From Wuchereria bancrofti (Eukaryota > Nematoda > Chromadorea > Rhabditida > Onchocercidae): a DNA stretch of 64,000 nt. The notes under the pieces were generated by a model, which searched no databases, was not told where the DNA came from, and was given only the letters and a program-made list of their open reading frames with translations. The translations under genes were made by a program, and so were the position numbers. Location: assembly GCA_005281725.1 (NCBI GenBank), contig SSBO01000014.1, positions 1,711,292-1,775,291 on the forward strand, given 5' to 3'. Each line of letters begins with the position of its first letter. Positions within the stretch are counted from its first letter, which is position 1. Below are positions 26,466 to 40,300 of this stretch, one piece after another.

Positions 26466-27543
26466 TTATCCAAAAGTAGATCCATTAAAAGCCATTGAAG
26501 AAGCTTCGATATCCACAAATTCGATGTAGCATCTGAAGAACAACCTTTCATTTTTCCAAATTTGTGATAACTGCTAACAAACCAAAAAAGAGAAATCAAA
26601 AAATCAAGAAAGAAATGACAAAACAATTAAGCAACTAATTTTCATTTTCTTAGAATGCGTAGATTAAGAAGAAATTAAAGTAAACCGATTCTTCGGAATT
26701 TTCAGCTCATCAGCGAGCAATTTGTACAATTTCTCTGCGTGCGAATTATTGACTTTAGGACCAACACAACCAATCGATTTTAAAACACACACAGCACAGG
26801 GGTCCTCACTTCCTCCGAACACCATCGCTTGTCCACCATTCACATGGATTGATACATACTAAAAATAATGAAAAAAGTGTAAGCATGAAAATATAGTCAC
26901 TGTATAATCATCATTTTTACTATCCTTCTCCGTTCTCACCGTTTAAAAAATCCGCAATCCGGAAATGCAAATGAGTACACCGACTTCTATAATTCTTAGA
27001 ATATTTTCGTTTTTCATATTTGATAGAATCAGATTTAACTAAACATAGAACTATCGCATGATTCATTTTACTTATTTACCTCTCACAATTTGAAGATCCC
27101 AACTGATACGACTTCTTATAATTAACGTAACATAAACTCGTAGCAAGCATAACATGAAATCCAAGAGTGAAAGTAGTAAAATAACCATTCTTTCTAGCGC
27201 TACAGAAGTCAAAAGAAGAAATGTTGAACTCTCTTCAAGATATACCATTAGAAATTAAATTGGTTACGTTTGATGACTGAATCTCTCAATCTTTACATAA
27301 TGTTTTTCAGGAAGAATTAGAAATAGATTTAGGATCACATTGGTCTTTCCTTCACCTTGTCCTCTCTCGATCTTGTAATAGTTTCAAGTTTCATTGCAGA
27401 AAAAACAAAAATGTGACGATCAAAAGTCCACTTACACTTTCCGGTTTTCCAAGTGCTTTTGCAACCACATTTGATGCCTTCTTTAGGAAAGCACTTGAAA
27501 TGCTATCCTGTGGTATGTTTGTATCAATCGTAAAATATGGCAT
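26466..27543 (-). CDS. mif-1: Macrophage migration inhibitory factor, filarial MIF-1
   Basis: Small homotrimeric protein of the tautomerase superfamily. Filarial worms release it although it has no signal peptide, and it acts on host macrophages. Model of 3 exons: 27436-27543, 26686-26858 and 26466-26532, giving 115 aa, the usual MIF length. It starts MPYFTIDTN, so Pro2 becomes the N-terminal catalytic base once Met is removed. Lys33, a residue of the tautomerase pocket, is present in GKPES. CAVC at residues 57-60 matches the CxxC redox motif of this family, and the C-terminus is SMAFNGSTFG. The protein agrees almost exactly with my memory of Brugia/Wuchereria MIF-1; this is the strongest clue to the organism. 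Donor GTAAGT after exon 1 and acceptor TTCTTCAG before exon 3 are good; the exon 2 donor (GTTTAC) is weaker but fixed by homology. The gene ends face those of polybromo. Confidence 0.97.
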
Positions 27544-27673
27544 GTTTTCCGGAATCCACACTTTTTAAGTAGCTGGAACTTATTTACGAATCTGTAGCAA
27601 CAGTAAACTCAGATAACAGTATAACTAGACCAGGAAAGGTGGACCAGATTCAGTGAACTCTCAGGAAACAAAA

Positions 27674-28115
27674 GTGGAGGGGGGAACTTCTTGTAGAAGG
27701 AACTTTCCGGAATAACAAAAACAATCTAAATGAGACAGATAAAGGGAGAGGGGAAATACGGTAAATGAGGATGAGAATTTCTATAGAGGGAATACGGTAG
27801 ATAAAGGGGAGGGGAATTTCTCATAGGAGGAACTTTCCAGAATAACAAAGAAATCTGAATAGGATAGATAAAAGGAGAGGGAGATTCCACACAGAAGGGA
27901 CTTTCCGGAATGACGAAAACAATCTGAATAGAATAGATGAAGGGGAAGGGAGACCCCTCACAGATTGAACTTTCCGGAATACTACGACAATCTGAACACA
28001 ACAAATAAAGGGAGGGGAACTCCTCACAGAAGGAACTTTCCGGAATAACGAAGATAGTCTGAATAGGACCAATAAAAGGGGGATTCTTCACAAAACGAAC
28101 TTCCCGGATTGCACT
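27674..28115. repeat. Minisatellite of ~67-bp units upstream of mif-1
   Basis: The phrase ACTTTCCGGAAT, or a close variant, recurs with starts near 27701, 27831, 27899, 27968, 28034 and 28098. The spacings are about 130 (two units, one degraded), 68, 69, 66 and 64 bp. Between the anchors each unit has an AATCTGAATAG-like stretch and a GGGGAGGGGAA-like stretch. The array begins about 130 bp upstream of the mif-1 start codon. An open frame of 142 codons crosses it on the minus strand, but it only translates the repeat. Confidence 0.9.
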
Positions 28116-28654
28116 TAGTTCACCACTCAACCAAACCCGGAACACAAATAACAAACTAACAACATGTTGCAGGACGAGAAAAATGAGAGAGAAAAGGGAA
28201 TGGAATATCTCACTCTGTTTTCTCTTGAGCAGTGAGAGAAAGAGAAAGACGAGGAAGAGAACGGAGGATTAAGAGAAGTGTTGTCGAAATAACGGGGAGG
28301 GAGTACGGAAAACATTGCTAAAGAGAAAGACAGACGGACAAATCAATCGATGATGTCTGTTCGTCTCCCACAGATTGTGGCAATTTGTGGACGATTCGAG
28401 AATATTCAAAATACAAAGATAAGCAGGCATTGATGTAAAGTTTAATATTTGATATTTCCTTTCACAGTGAACTTTCTTTTCATCTTTATGGCTCTCTGTT
28501 CATCTTTTTGGAGGTCTTTGAAATTTGCTGAAAGTTTTCAAAATTGAAAAACCCTCACAACAACAAATATGGGCACAGCAAAAGGGAACAACGCTAAATG
28601 AAAATGGAAAAAAAGTCGAAAATGCATGTACTGGAGGGGAAATCAATAATAATA

Positions 28655-28680
28655 TGAGAGAGGGAGAGAGAGAGAGAGAG
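28655..28680. repeat. (GA)n microsatellite
   Basis: GA dinucleotides form a nearly pure run of about 26 bases. Confidence 0.85.
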
Positions 28681-31600
28681 AAAAGAAATTCAAATATGGT
28701 ATTATGAAGTATAAATGTACTGTCACGAAATGCAATCACGAAAATATATTGTTACTTTTGGAAATGCAAAATCCAGCTACGTCATCACGGACACAAAAAT
28801 GTAAGCTGTGTGAAGCGTAGAAGATAATCCTCATAAAACCCATCCGGATTATTTGTGAGACATGGATTATCCGACTGATTTTACTGTTGTTGAACGGTCA
28901 GAAATCGTTCACTGATTACAATCATTTATTGATGTCATCTAACTGATATCGACGATCATAGAACTTAACAATTCGAATTGTTTGACTTTAATTAACTTGT
29001 CTACTGATTCCTCAATATTTCTGCGAGGATACATGAATTAACAAACTGTTAATGAATTAACACACTTGTTTTAAAAGACTATTCTGTTGGTTTAGCTAGG
29101 TTAAATAATTCGGACTGGTAACAAATGTTCTGGTCGTTAACATTAAGTGTTCTGATGTTGGCTGACACCATAAATGTCAACCAACTTTTCCTGAAACCAT
29201 TCGTTGTATTTGGCTTGTGATGCTAACATGATGTACGTACCGTCATTCGATAACCAACATCAGTGAATTTATGTTTTGAAATTTGCAGAAGATTGGGATA
29301 TTCGCTATCGTGAAGTAAGTGCACGCTTTTTTAATCCATAAAACAATAAAACTGTTCGAAATTCAAGAGTCCTCGCAGAAATACTCATCCGCTATCTAAA
29401 GTAACTTCAATTGTTTAGTCTGATGATGCTGAATTACGTTCCACATCTTCGCTCATTAAATTAGATTTTGAATTAAAAAAAAAGTGCAATAATTTGAAGC
29501 AGTGTACCAAAGTTGCGGTTGAAGAAATGAAGGAATGTAACCGAATCTTTCCGTTGATCTTTCTTCTGAATGGTATATTGAATACTACAAGAAGTGATGT
29601 TGGGATGAACTTCGACTCATTTAATCAGTTCCGGTGATGAAGTTAGGTTAGTGTCATGTGCTTCACAAAATACACAGAGGTTAAACTGGTCCCAACATAG
29701 GTTGGTTTATCACTATTACTGATGATTTTCCCAGTTATTGGGGCAATCGATTCATTGATTGTTGCTGCACTCTCGAACACAGCAATACTTATGTGGATGA
29801 CAGTTGATAAAGTTTGATCATGAAGAACACACAAAAGTTGAACAACTACTTACTTTCCTGTTTGAAAGGAGAAACCTGAAGAGCAGTAAATGGATATGAT
29901 GTGGTGTCGTGAAATTTGGGGTTCAGTCTGAATATAACTTGGGGCTTAGTGTCGAATTGAACTTTCATATGCTGAAGAGCCTTCCTTGTTTGTTATTGTG
30001 CTTGGTATAGACGAATGCTTTGAATGATAGGTCTGTTTTAACGATTTTATTTGCTAACACCCGCAATATACAGATATTAATCTATAGCAACAATACTGAT
30101 AATTTCGTAGAGTATCTATGAATTTGATGAAGAAAGTGGATGAAAGAATAATTTGATGGGGAAATGAACTGAACTGTGAGTGAGGGAAAGCAGCCGAATT
30201 GTAGCTTATAATAATTCAATAATTTCATGAAAGGACTAATGGGTAAATCAACAAAATCTAGGAGAAATATAGAAGAAAAAAGACGAAAGGCTGGAGGAGC
30301 CGGAGCGTACTCTTCAAAAGACTGCTAATGATAACTAAGTAAACGAACCAAAAGGAAAACATCAAAAGCAAATCGAAACACAGGTCCAGCAAAAACCCAA
30401 ATTGAAAGAACCAAAAATTCACTGCATTCAAAAAGACATTCATTCATGGCAGCTGAATGATACAGGCGGAAAAAGCTGAAACAAATAAAAGTGCAAGTAA
30501 GCGGAAAAGGCATTTGTGGAACTAAAAGGACGAATAGCAAAGTTCAATTCAGAAAATTCGACGTTTATCCAGCATCTTGCAAAAGTGCAAAATGAATTTA
30601 ACTGGTAATTAAGCGGTCAGCGTTACAGCGATAAATAACACTTTTCGAATAACAATTATCAACAGCAAAGGTAGAAGAAAAAGCAGCACTGAAGAGAAGC
30701 AATCGAAAATTGCTGGAAGATCAAGTTAATGACGAAAAGAAAAGAAAGCTTGAAAGTCTTAGCAGAAAGAAATATTTACGAAATACCAAATGAACAGAAA
30801 CAGTTTTCATTAAGAAAACTTGCAAGAATTACTTCGTTAAGAAGAACGATATTTCTTAGTACTTCTACTGCAATGGAAAAGTTATCTGAAGTAAATTCAA
30901 ATTCAAACGTAGAATAACGTCAGATAATCATCGTTAGGCATCTTACCCATCATTTAACTATCATAACAAACAGAAGAAATCGAACTAGTTTAGATGCTGA
31001 GTGGTGTATTTAGAACTAAACGGATGATTCTAGAAGAATGGCAAAGAATGAGTTTAACAATAGTTATCCAATGACCACTGGCGATTCGATTCAGAAATTA
31101 ATTTCACCATGTAAAAAAGAAACCTCGCTGGAATTAAAAATTGCAACTGAAGAATAGCTTGAAAGGGATACAGTGGCAGAAATGCATCAAATACATTGGC
31201 CGTTGAAAAAAGAGGACTCAAACAGATGAAAAGAACGATGGTAGTAGTGTCGAAAGCAGAAAAGGCTGAACAAGACGCTCTGAGACTATTGGACCTCTTC
31301 GATTGAAAATGTCAACGAAGCCGAAAAATGTAACTAGTTGTAAAGGAATATTAACAGGGTGAAATATTAACAAAAAGGCTAAATACATACGGAAACACTC
31401 CTCGATCCATACGTAAATACAGAAAGCAAAGATCATAAGAAGCTGACCTGAAGATGGAATTCACCACTAGAAGGGCTTAAAAAGAGTAAATCGACAGAAT
31501 GAGGACAGATAGTTCTAATAGATTCTATTTGGCATATTTGACTATTCAATAGTTAACAGAGGACCGATAGTGACGTAAAAGTACTACAACGTAATGTAAT

Positions 31601-32807
31601 GTAATGTACGTTCAGTAGACTGTTGGTATTTTTTTTTTTGCCCGCATCAAATTTTGCCCCATATCACATACATCAATGTGTAAGTTGGATTTTGTTGAAG
31701 ATTAGATAAAGATCAGATGGAATGACTGATTTTTCAAAAATAACTTTTCGACTTAGTCTTAGTCTACCTTGAAGACGAATTTGAGTTGAGAATTCCTTGT
31801 AATTGTCATTTATCATTCTTAGGTAAGCATTACATTTGGTTCTTGAAAAAAACAAAGTGGTCTTGATCTTTTATCGTTTTATTCAAAATTTAGTTTTTGG
31901 CCGTAGGGACCGAACATGCGGAAGTCAGGAAAGTGTGGAAATTAATAAGAAGCAACGTCGACAAACCACGTTAAGAAAATTTAAGAACGCTAATTCTGCA
32001 ACATACTGCGTTAGTTAGTGGGATTTACCGATGTGAAAACTATGTGACCAGAAATCGGCAAGGAATCGGAAACGGTTGCACGAGCAAACAGTGACAGTCA
32101 TCCGTGGATTCGGTTAAGACAGTCCATCAAACGAAATATCGGATGGTAGGACAAGGAGAAAAAATCTCGCAAGCATAATGAGTGGCGCATTTTGCCATTA
32201 TTCCTAGTAAAGTCTTTAAAATTTAGGCAATGAATTTTGAGTCATATTTGTTGAATGGAATCAGATGTATTTGCGTCCTTTTTTTGCAATTCGATGTACA
32301 CATATGTCGATAAATTATTAAACTTGAATATAATTTAAATTGCATTATTTGAGTGTTATTCAGACAATTTATTTTGAAGAACAATTTAAAGACAGAAATC
32401 GAATTATTTTAATAACTAACAGTTGTACTTTCGACAAATTTGCTTGTTTAATGCTCAAGTTTCCAAAGCTCATTTTGTTCATTTGTTTATCTTTGATCTT
32501 TCTTTGTTAAAAGTTCAGCTTTTATTCGTAAATTGAAACTTTGCGATAAAACACCAACTAATCTAAGAATAAATACACTGGGAACTGTTACTCCCATGAC
32601 TTCTCCAACCAAAATTCCTTCTGACTTTCCGGCCATAAATTCAGGAAATGAAGCAATACAAAGTATGATAGTCATTTTTAGAGCAATATTTTCACAAAAT
32701 GAAGTTAAACAGAATTTATTGGACTTCACTGAAATAAACTTTCATGTTTGCCAGCTGAGAAAACCATCATTCAATTATTGATCATAAAAAGCTTCAGCTT
32801 AATGGTA

Positions 32808-32872
32808 GTAGTAATAATAATAATAGTAATAAATAATAATAACAATAAATTGGTAATAATAATTATTATTAT
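32808..32872. repeat. (TAA)n-type simple repeat
   Basis: TAA/TAG trinucleotides with interruptions, followed by an AATAATTATTATT-like stretch able to fold on itself. Confidence 0.8.
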
Positions 32873-34332
32873 ATAATCAAATACTCAATCAGTGACGTAT
32901 GATATCAGTGACATGGTGGTGGACGAGTCCTTGGCAATATTCATTGGCCGAATTTATTCTTATCAATGATAAATCCTTGGCATTATTTTATAATCAAGAA
33001 ATATTGGGAAGAGGAAGCGATGAGAATCGGAAAACAAATTCATCGTAAAGCAGCAGAAGGCACTCAATTTATACTGTTTAGCAATTCAGGAAAAGAGCGC
33101 ACTACTAAAAATTTTTGCAAAAATCGCGTAATCACATTAAAACTCATTTCTTGAAAGCAAAAAAATCAAAATCAAATCGTTTCCGACTCAATCGCTGTTA
33201 CGCGTGTACACTTAAGATTTTTAAATATTGTTGTTCTAAGGAATGGTTGAAAGTTCGCATACTACACAAAAGAATCCCAAACATACAACTCCATCTTGAC
33301 AATAATTGCAAATATTAAAACTTACAAAAATAGATTTTAGCAAGCAAAATACGAAACACACAAAAATTACAAATGAAAATATCAAACAAGAAAAAGTTTA
33401 ACCAAGGGATGCCCATCCTAAACTAAAATTTCTCTTTTATCTTTTTTCAAAAGAATTAAAAACACAAACAGAAGTGTACTATCCACATACTTTCGAAAAG
33501 AATCAAAATTCAATTCCCATCTCTTCTAAAAACGATTTCCTCAAAGGACTATATATTACGACAGAATTCTTTTCTGAAAAAAGAATTCTATCAGGCTGGT
33601 GATTTATCAAATTCAGAAAACTAATTAGAAAATGTACATATTTTGATAAATTAAGTGTATTGTGTATTGGCAGTTAGAGGTGTTGCAGACCATAGCGTGC
33701 CTTAATATCAGAAGTAACAAAATACAAACAATTGCTCAAAACTTTTAGAGAAAAATAATAACGACAATAAAAAATCAAACGGGATCAATAATAATTAAAT
33801 AGACCGCAATCCAAAACTTAGGCAGCTGTCCCCAAAAATTTTACCATCCAGGTATCTTTCTTCTTTCCTGGGAGAGAAGGATATCTTGCGAGAAAATGTA
33901 TTTGAAAGGATTAAATATTCTCTATGAAAAAAACTTTTCTGATAATGAATGTTTTGTAAGAAATTGATCGAATGTTCATGGAAATTTAGCGGACCAATCC
34001 AAAAGATGTAAAACTCTAAGCTTTTAGATAAAAAGAACCAAATTAAGGCCCTTTAATTTACCTAATCTACATATTGAATACCTTCCACCTTTTTTGAAAA
34101 CAAGAATGCACTGTAGGCTTCACTTCCTATTTACATTTTTGGATTATTATCCTCAGAATTAACGTGCAAGAAAAACTGAGGTGCATAACATGTGATAAAA
34201 ACGATAGAGAAAAAAAAAAAGAAAAAAGAAAAACAAAAACAAATCAATTCATTTAAGCATTTAACATACAATAAATAATTTGTAGAATGAAGTATAAGAA
34301 AGACAATGCTATGTCATTATCTCGAACTCCAA

Positions 34333-37300
34333 CTAATCCATTCCCAGTGCAGCACACCGAACTTTGGATGCTGCCTTCAGAAGTTGCTCGAATCCAGTTC
34401 TGAAAGAAATTGTTCATCAAGCTTATGACAAATTAACCGAACTTCAGGATATAAATATCATTCTTAAATAACAATACCCAAGTAATAATTCTTAACGTTA
34501 GATGAGCCGTAGATAACTGCAAGATTTTAGAACAAAAAATAAGCATTTATTCTACTGATTCTTATATCATACATTAGCTTAATTACTTAATTTACAATTA
34601 GTTCTACTTCCTTACTCATAGCCGCTGATATGTTTTTCATCAGACTACTGTTAGGTTTACACTAATTAGACAATATAAGGCCAAATATTATGTCTATAAG
34701 CGTCATTGTAAGGAAAAAGTTGCAATAGTCATGAGATATTTTTTCCTATGTGATATGTGATACACGATATCTGAATTGAAATAATACACGAGAGATGAGA
34801 CTAAATTATTCTGCAAGGATGTGAAGAACGACTAATCCGTATATAATTATTCATTGCATTATATGAATGTATCTGATTCAGACGAACAGCGATTAATTTA
34901 AATTCTTTATAGCACCGTTTTCTTTGTTCATTCTTTCAATAATGGATTTTTTGTTTCATTTTTTACTGTCAGTATAAAAGACAAACAATTCGGCCTTCAA
35001 AAAAATTAACATTTGACTTAGCAATCTTCCAAAGTATCAGCTAGAAGAATAAGCATGATGGCACATGTTTAAATGCTAACAAAAATACAAAGCTTACGTG
35101 GCACCAATTTCGTCACTTGGCTCGCTAGGAGTCCTCTCCACCTTCTTTAATAACGCATTTTCAAAAATCTCATTTGCTTCACTTCCAGAACAGTAACGAA
35201 TCTTTAAACATATCTATTAAAATAAATTTGACAAAAATTCACAAGTTTGACGAAAATTACGGCACATATAGTTCGGATTCACAAATCTGATGCACCATTC
35301 CTCGGAGAAAACTGTTGACTGCCCATGTCAAATTATTTTGAATATATAGGCATAGTATATGAACGGGGATTGGTAATATCTCAAATTCAATTTTTCATCA
35401 GTTATTGTTCAGCGCACGTCTTGGTATCTGTTAAAAAGAAACCTGTGTAATGGCAAAAATGATTGCTTCTGGTACTGCAACCGTGGTAACATAGTGGAGC
35501 CGACGTAATGACGACTTCATTGCATCTTTGAATTTTGAAACAGTTGAATCCAAATGCTCAACCAATGAGGTCGCATCCGTTTCCGGTAACAAATCTCCTA
35601 AAAAATATACAAGTGAAAAACTAAGAGAAAATTTAAAACCTTATGAATATGACTTCTTACAACACAAAAAACTATCAAAATTCAGAAACTCCAACAAGTC
35701 GAATTCAAATTCTTGACGAAATCAAATCTTTTATTTAAATTAGAAAGTTAAAAACACGGGATAAAATAGACCGCAACCAATTAAAATGAATGTAATATAT
35801 CAGGTTACTGCTATCAATTTTCATCAATTTATCAAACTAACCAATATTTAATTCAAAGTGCAGCGGAGCCATAACTGGTGGTTCATAGCCAGCATGACGT
35901 GTACACGTGAACTGACCAGTCCAAATTGCCATCAAATGTCTTGCACACATTTCCGATTTGCATAATCGTAAGATTTCCTTAGGTGACAAAACACTACTCG
36001 ATGCAGCTTTGCATCCATTTTCTCGGATGCTTGAATTTTCTGAAACATACATTCACTGAATGATTTACAATACAAATTACAGTCATGTTCCTCTCATATA
36101 ATACATTTTTTAAATATACCATAACGAATTCACAATGATGGCTCACGGAGGACGCATGTGCCAATCGCACATATGCATAACAATTTAAAACGTAACAAAA
36201 TATATTTTAATTATACCATTCTTATCGAAATTGTTTCGCTCATCATCAAAAGGTCGATAACTACCCTCAGCAATTTCGTCAGCTTGTTGGATAGCTGCTT
36301 TCAGTTCCGCGTCCTCGATCTCCTTAAGATTGATTGAAATACTATATCACACGTGTCCAGCACACAAGTAGCAAAATATTAAGTCGTAGCAAAATATATT
36401 TCAATTATACCATTATTATCAAAACTGTTCCCTCCATTACAACGGACATCGGGAACTGACAATTTCACCGTTTCCCGAAATTACGGATGACAAATGTCGT
36501 ACACATTATATTGGATCGGTACATTTCATCAAACTTGAACAATTTCAACGGCTTGTTAGTCATGATCACAATAATGTTCTCATAAAGATACACTCGTGAA
36601 ACTTTAGAAACTTCTTGAAGCTATTAAAGTTTGAAGCATAAAATCCAAAATGAACAAAATTTAAACAGTGGTTGAGTAGTATCAAAGCGCAATGGCTATG
36701 AACTGGGAAATTTCAATTATGCAATCTGCGAAAACATTAGTACGTGCAGAATAGCAAAGAGAAAACGTGTCATATTTAGAATCATATTTAGCTTAACAAA
36801 TGGTTAACGTAATGTCAAATTCATAAACCATTCTAACTTACATCAACTTTTGCCTCCACTGTATCATATAGATAGATATTTTTCAACTGCACCACGCGGG
36901 TCTTTTCTGAATTCAAACACCTAAACAAAAAATCTTATTGTATGGTAAAAGACTGACTTAGCATAACCTCAATTTTTTTTCATTATTGACTGCTGAACAA
37001 TATTTGACAGTAAATACATTTCAATAACTTTAACTTACCATTCCGCATTAGCCGACATATCATCTAATGGTAGTTCAGTGCAAACACACGATTTATTGTT
37101 GTTGTCTACTTTCAAAACCTAAACAAACAAAAGTAAAGCCAACAAATGGTTACGTTAAGTCAAGGAGTTCCATCCGTTATTCACAGTTCAGAGAACCTCA
37201 GTAAAGCACTATGAAAAAGTATAATACTGACGGAGATGAATAGCTCAATTTGAAATATTAATGAAGTTTATCACTACCGAGGAAAATTCAAATCATTCTT

Positions 37301-40300
37301 TTCAAATCCATCAAATAAAGCACACCGGACGGATTTTTCCCCTATAATCCTGATGATAGATACCCCTATGAATTGAATACGTGTCTGGATTACACTACTT
37401 GTTTCAGATGAATAAGAAAACATGATATGAAAAATATATAATGTAAAACATGAAATCAACATACAAGAATAGGCCACTTGACGATACGACCACTTCGCGC
37501 TCGATTAATCCAAGCTAGATCACCTTTACTTAAATTTTCCAACTTTTCGCTCAATTCAGTTTCTAAATCCTTTACGACATCCGAAAATTTCTGCCTTTTT
37601 GCTGCTGGAGATGGTGATTTATCCACACGTCTCTTACCTAAAAGTTTTCTGTTTGAAATGGTTTCTCAATTTTCCTAAACCACTGCATTATCATATCCCT
37701 TTATTTACAGACGACAACTTCCAGATCTTTTGATTTCTAAAAAAACTGTCATGTTTGAATTTTATACATTCCAATGACAAATGAGTATCACAGTCAGTGA
37801 AAAATGTAAAGATTTCCACTTCTTTCGCGAATCTCTCAATGTTGACTGTAAAATTTCGCACTCAGACATGCTTATAAAGAAAAACTTATAAATTGTATTG
37901 AAATTCACCATCACGTTTATTTTCTCCTTCCTTTAACATTCCAGCTAATTTCGCTTCTGCTTCACCATCAATCGATTCCTCTTCCAAGCCATCAGTGGTA
38001 CTTCTATCCTTTCCGTTACGTCTCTGCTGTACATCATTTTCAATATCAACCTTTGTTGTATCATTCTCCTCCGTGTCCGATTTCTCTACGTTGTTCATTT
38101 GTTCTCTACGTTTGAAATATTTCATTACACTTTGAAGTGCCATACGTAGTTCGCAATTTCGTTCCTGAAAAAAAATATATATATATATATATATTCAAAG
38201 TAAGAATAAAGCGTAATATTTTAAGTAATTCAAGGCTATTATCGAAATCACATTAACAGAACAGTACATTCAACGATATAAAAACTAGTTAGATTAAAAA
38301 TACAACAGAACTGCAATTATCTACTTGAAAAAAAAAACAGCATTTTGACTTACAAATAAACTAACATCAACTGCAACGCTAAGAGTCCGAAAGTATTTCG
38401 GAACCAATTTCTAAAGCAACACCACAATTGACAGTAAAATATGATTCAAACTTAAAATTACTTCACAAATACAAGCTCAACAACATTATAGCTATCCTGA
38501 CAAATAAAAAAAGTTATGTTATGAAAAAACCTTTCTGATGGCTGTTTCCAAATTTTTGCCTGTTAATTCAAATTTCTGACAAGCACTCAATGGGTAACGC
38601 TCGGGTTTACAATTAAATTTGAGCGGAAAAGCATCCACCATTGCAAATTTCTTTTTCAATTCACGGATCTGAAATTATTTATTTGTAAGCATTTCTCAAC
38701 TATTATAATATCGATAAAAATATTAATAGGTAAATATGCAATGGCTACTGCTTTCACATGAAATATTTTGTTTTGGCTTATCCAGGGCATACCACAGGAA
38801 AACTGTGTTAATAATTTATCAATTTCGAGGGAGATGTATACGTCCAGCAATTATGCAAAACCAGAATCATTCTAAACATTACTATTCAATATAATGTAAA
38901 ATATAATTATTTCTAAAAAAAGCAAGTACTAGATTTCGAGAAAATCCAGTACCAACTGGCTATTAAATTTCATTGGAACTTACCACAACTGGCCATTCTG
39001 AATGATTTGGCATACTGAGCCAGACAACTTCACCAATACCCCAAACATGGGGTGCGCTTGCATTACTTGCCGTATCGCCGCTACTTGCTGCATCACTGTC
39101 TTTCTTGGTCTTCTTTACAAGGTCACCCAGAACGCTCTGTTTATTGATTTCGCTTGCTTTAAACACTGCTAATTCTTCTGCAGAAATGACTGTTAAACTG
39201 TGGCAATACATTCAGATCTCTCATTATACATTTATAAGACTAGTAAACTTCCATATCATTTTTAAGCTACACAATATTATTTGATGCAAAGAAAAATATT
39301 CGCATAATGAAGACTTCAATTTTTTTATCTCATTCTTTTCTATGAAATCAGAATATTTTAAATTGAATTTAATACACGGACTGTACCTGACATCTGATGA
39401 TCAGCACCTAAAAGTCCATTTTTCTTCAATATTTCAAGTGCTGCTTTGTAGGCTTCCTTCATGTCATTTTTTGCTCCAGCAGGTAACTATAACAGATAAA
39501 GATATTAACAATCATCGAGTTCCAAAAAGGTTATAAATTTAGAAGTTTAAAGGTAAAACTAACAGGCTCACTGCCAGTTAAAAGTCGGAGCTTTTGTGGC
39601 GGACAGCTGAAAATTGAAGACTTCAAATTTGAGCTTTCATCAGTTGGCAAAAATGTATACGTGACTTTTTTAGGATAGACACAACGAACCTGAAATTTAC
39701 TACTTATTTCATGTTGTTTTTAGTGTTTGAGGCAGGAATATAGAAGTCATTTATTTAACGATAAATCATTTTCTTAATATTTAAAAAAAAAAGCAAAAGC
39801 AAACCAGTGCTGGCCATTCCGGAAAACGTCGATATGGAGCCCAAACTACATCGCCAGTTTTCAGGTCAGCTGAAAGTCATTTCAAGTTATTACCACTGAA
39901 AAAGACCTTTCGAAATAAAATGAAAGTAGAGCAATGTAGATCAAAAATTTGGTCTATCTTTAGTGCCCCAAACATAAAAGCTGTGTTAAATGTCACTATA
40001 ATATTCCATGACACTTCTTGAACACCACATCAAAGTGTAGTAGCAGCAAAACACAAAACTGAAGAACCATATATATCAGAACTGAATCGTTTGTCATATG
40101 AAAACGGGTGCAGACATACATATATACATATGCATTCACACAACCAAACGAAAAAAAATTTAATTAGACAATAAACAAATCAAAATGATTTGGAATTTGA
40201 CTAAACATAAAAATTTAGAACGTTTCAATGAGTTTGAATCGTCCGTTATACACTTTCCTTAGCTGGATTCCAGTTTTTGTGATGTATAGCACCTCATACT

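Larger units (their letters stand above)
28116..34332. other. Gene-poor interval upstream of mif-1
   Basis: No complete gene is recognised. From about 29.9 to 31.5 kb the + strand is strongly purine-biased and gives Lys/Glu/Gln-rich translations in several frames, each cut by stop codons. Two exon-like pieces with reasonable splice sites occur at 29289-29314 and 29419-29536 (see findings). Open frames on both strands at 32.49-32.78 kb resemble nothing I know. The rest is AT-rich. Confidence 0.55.

Noticed and set aside
27726..28154. Open frame of 142 codons on the minus strand across the minisatellite
   Set aside because: It translates successive repeat units (recurring SPFIY/IPESS-like phrases) and exists because the repeat unit lacks stops on that strand. 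Unit lengths that are not multiples of three make frame conservation accidental.
32487..32781. Overlapping 80-codon open frames on both strands
   Set aside because: Neither strand gives a recognisable protein or splice-site context. Mirror-open frames of this length occur by chance.
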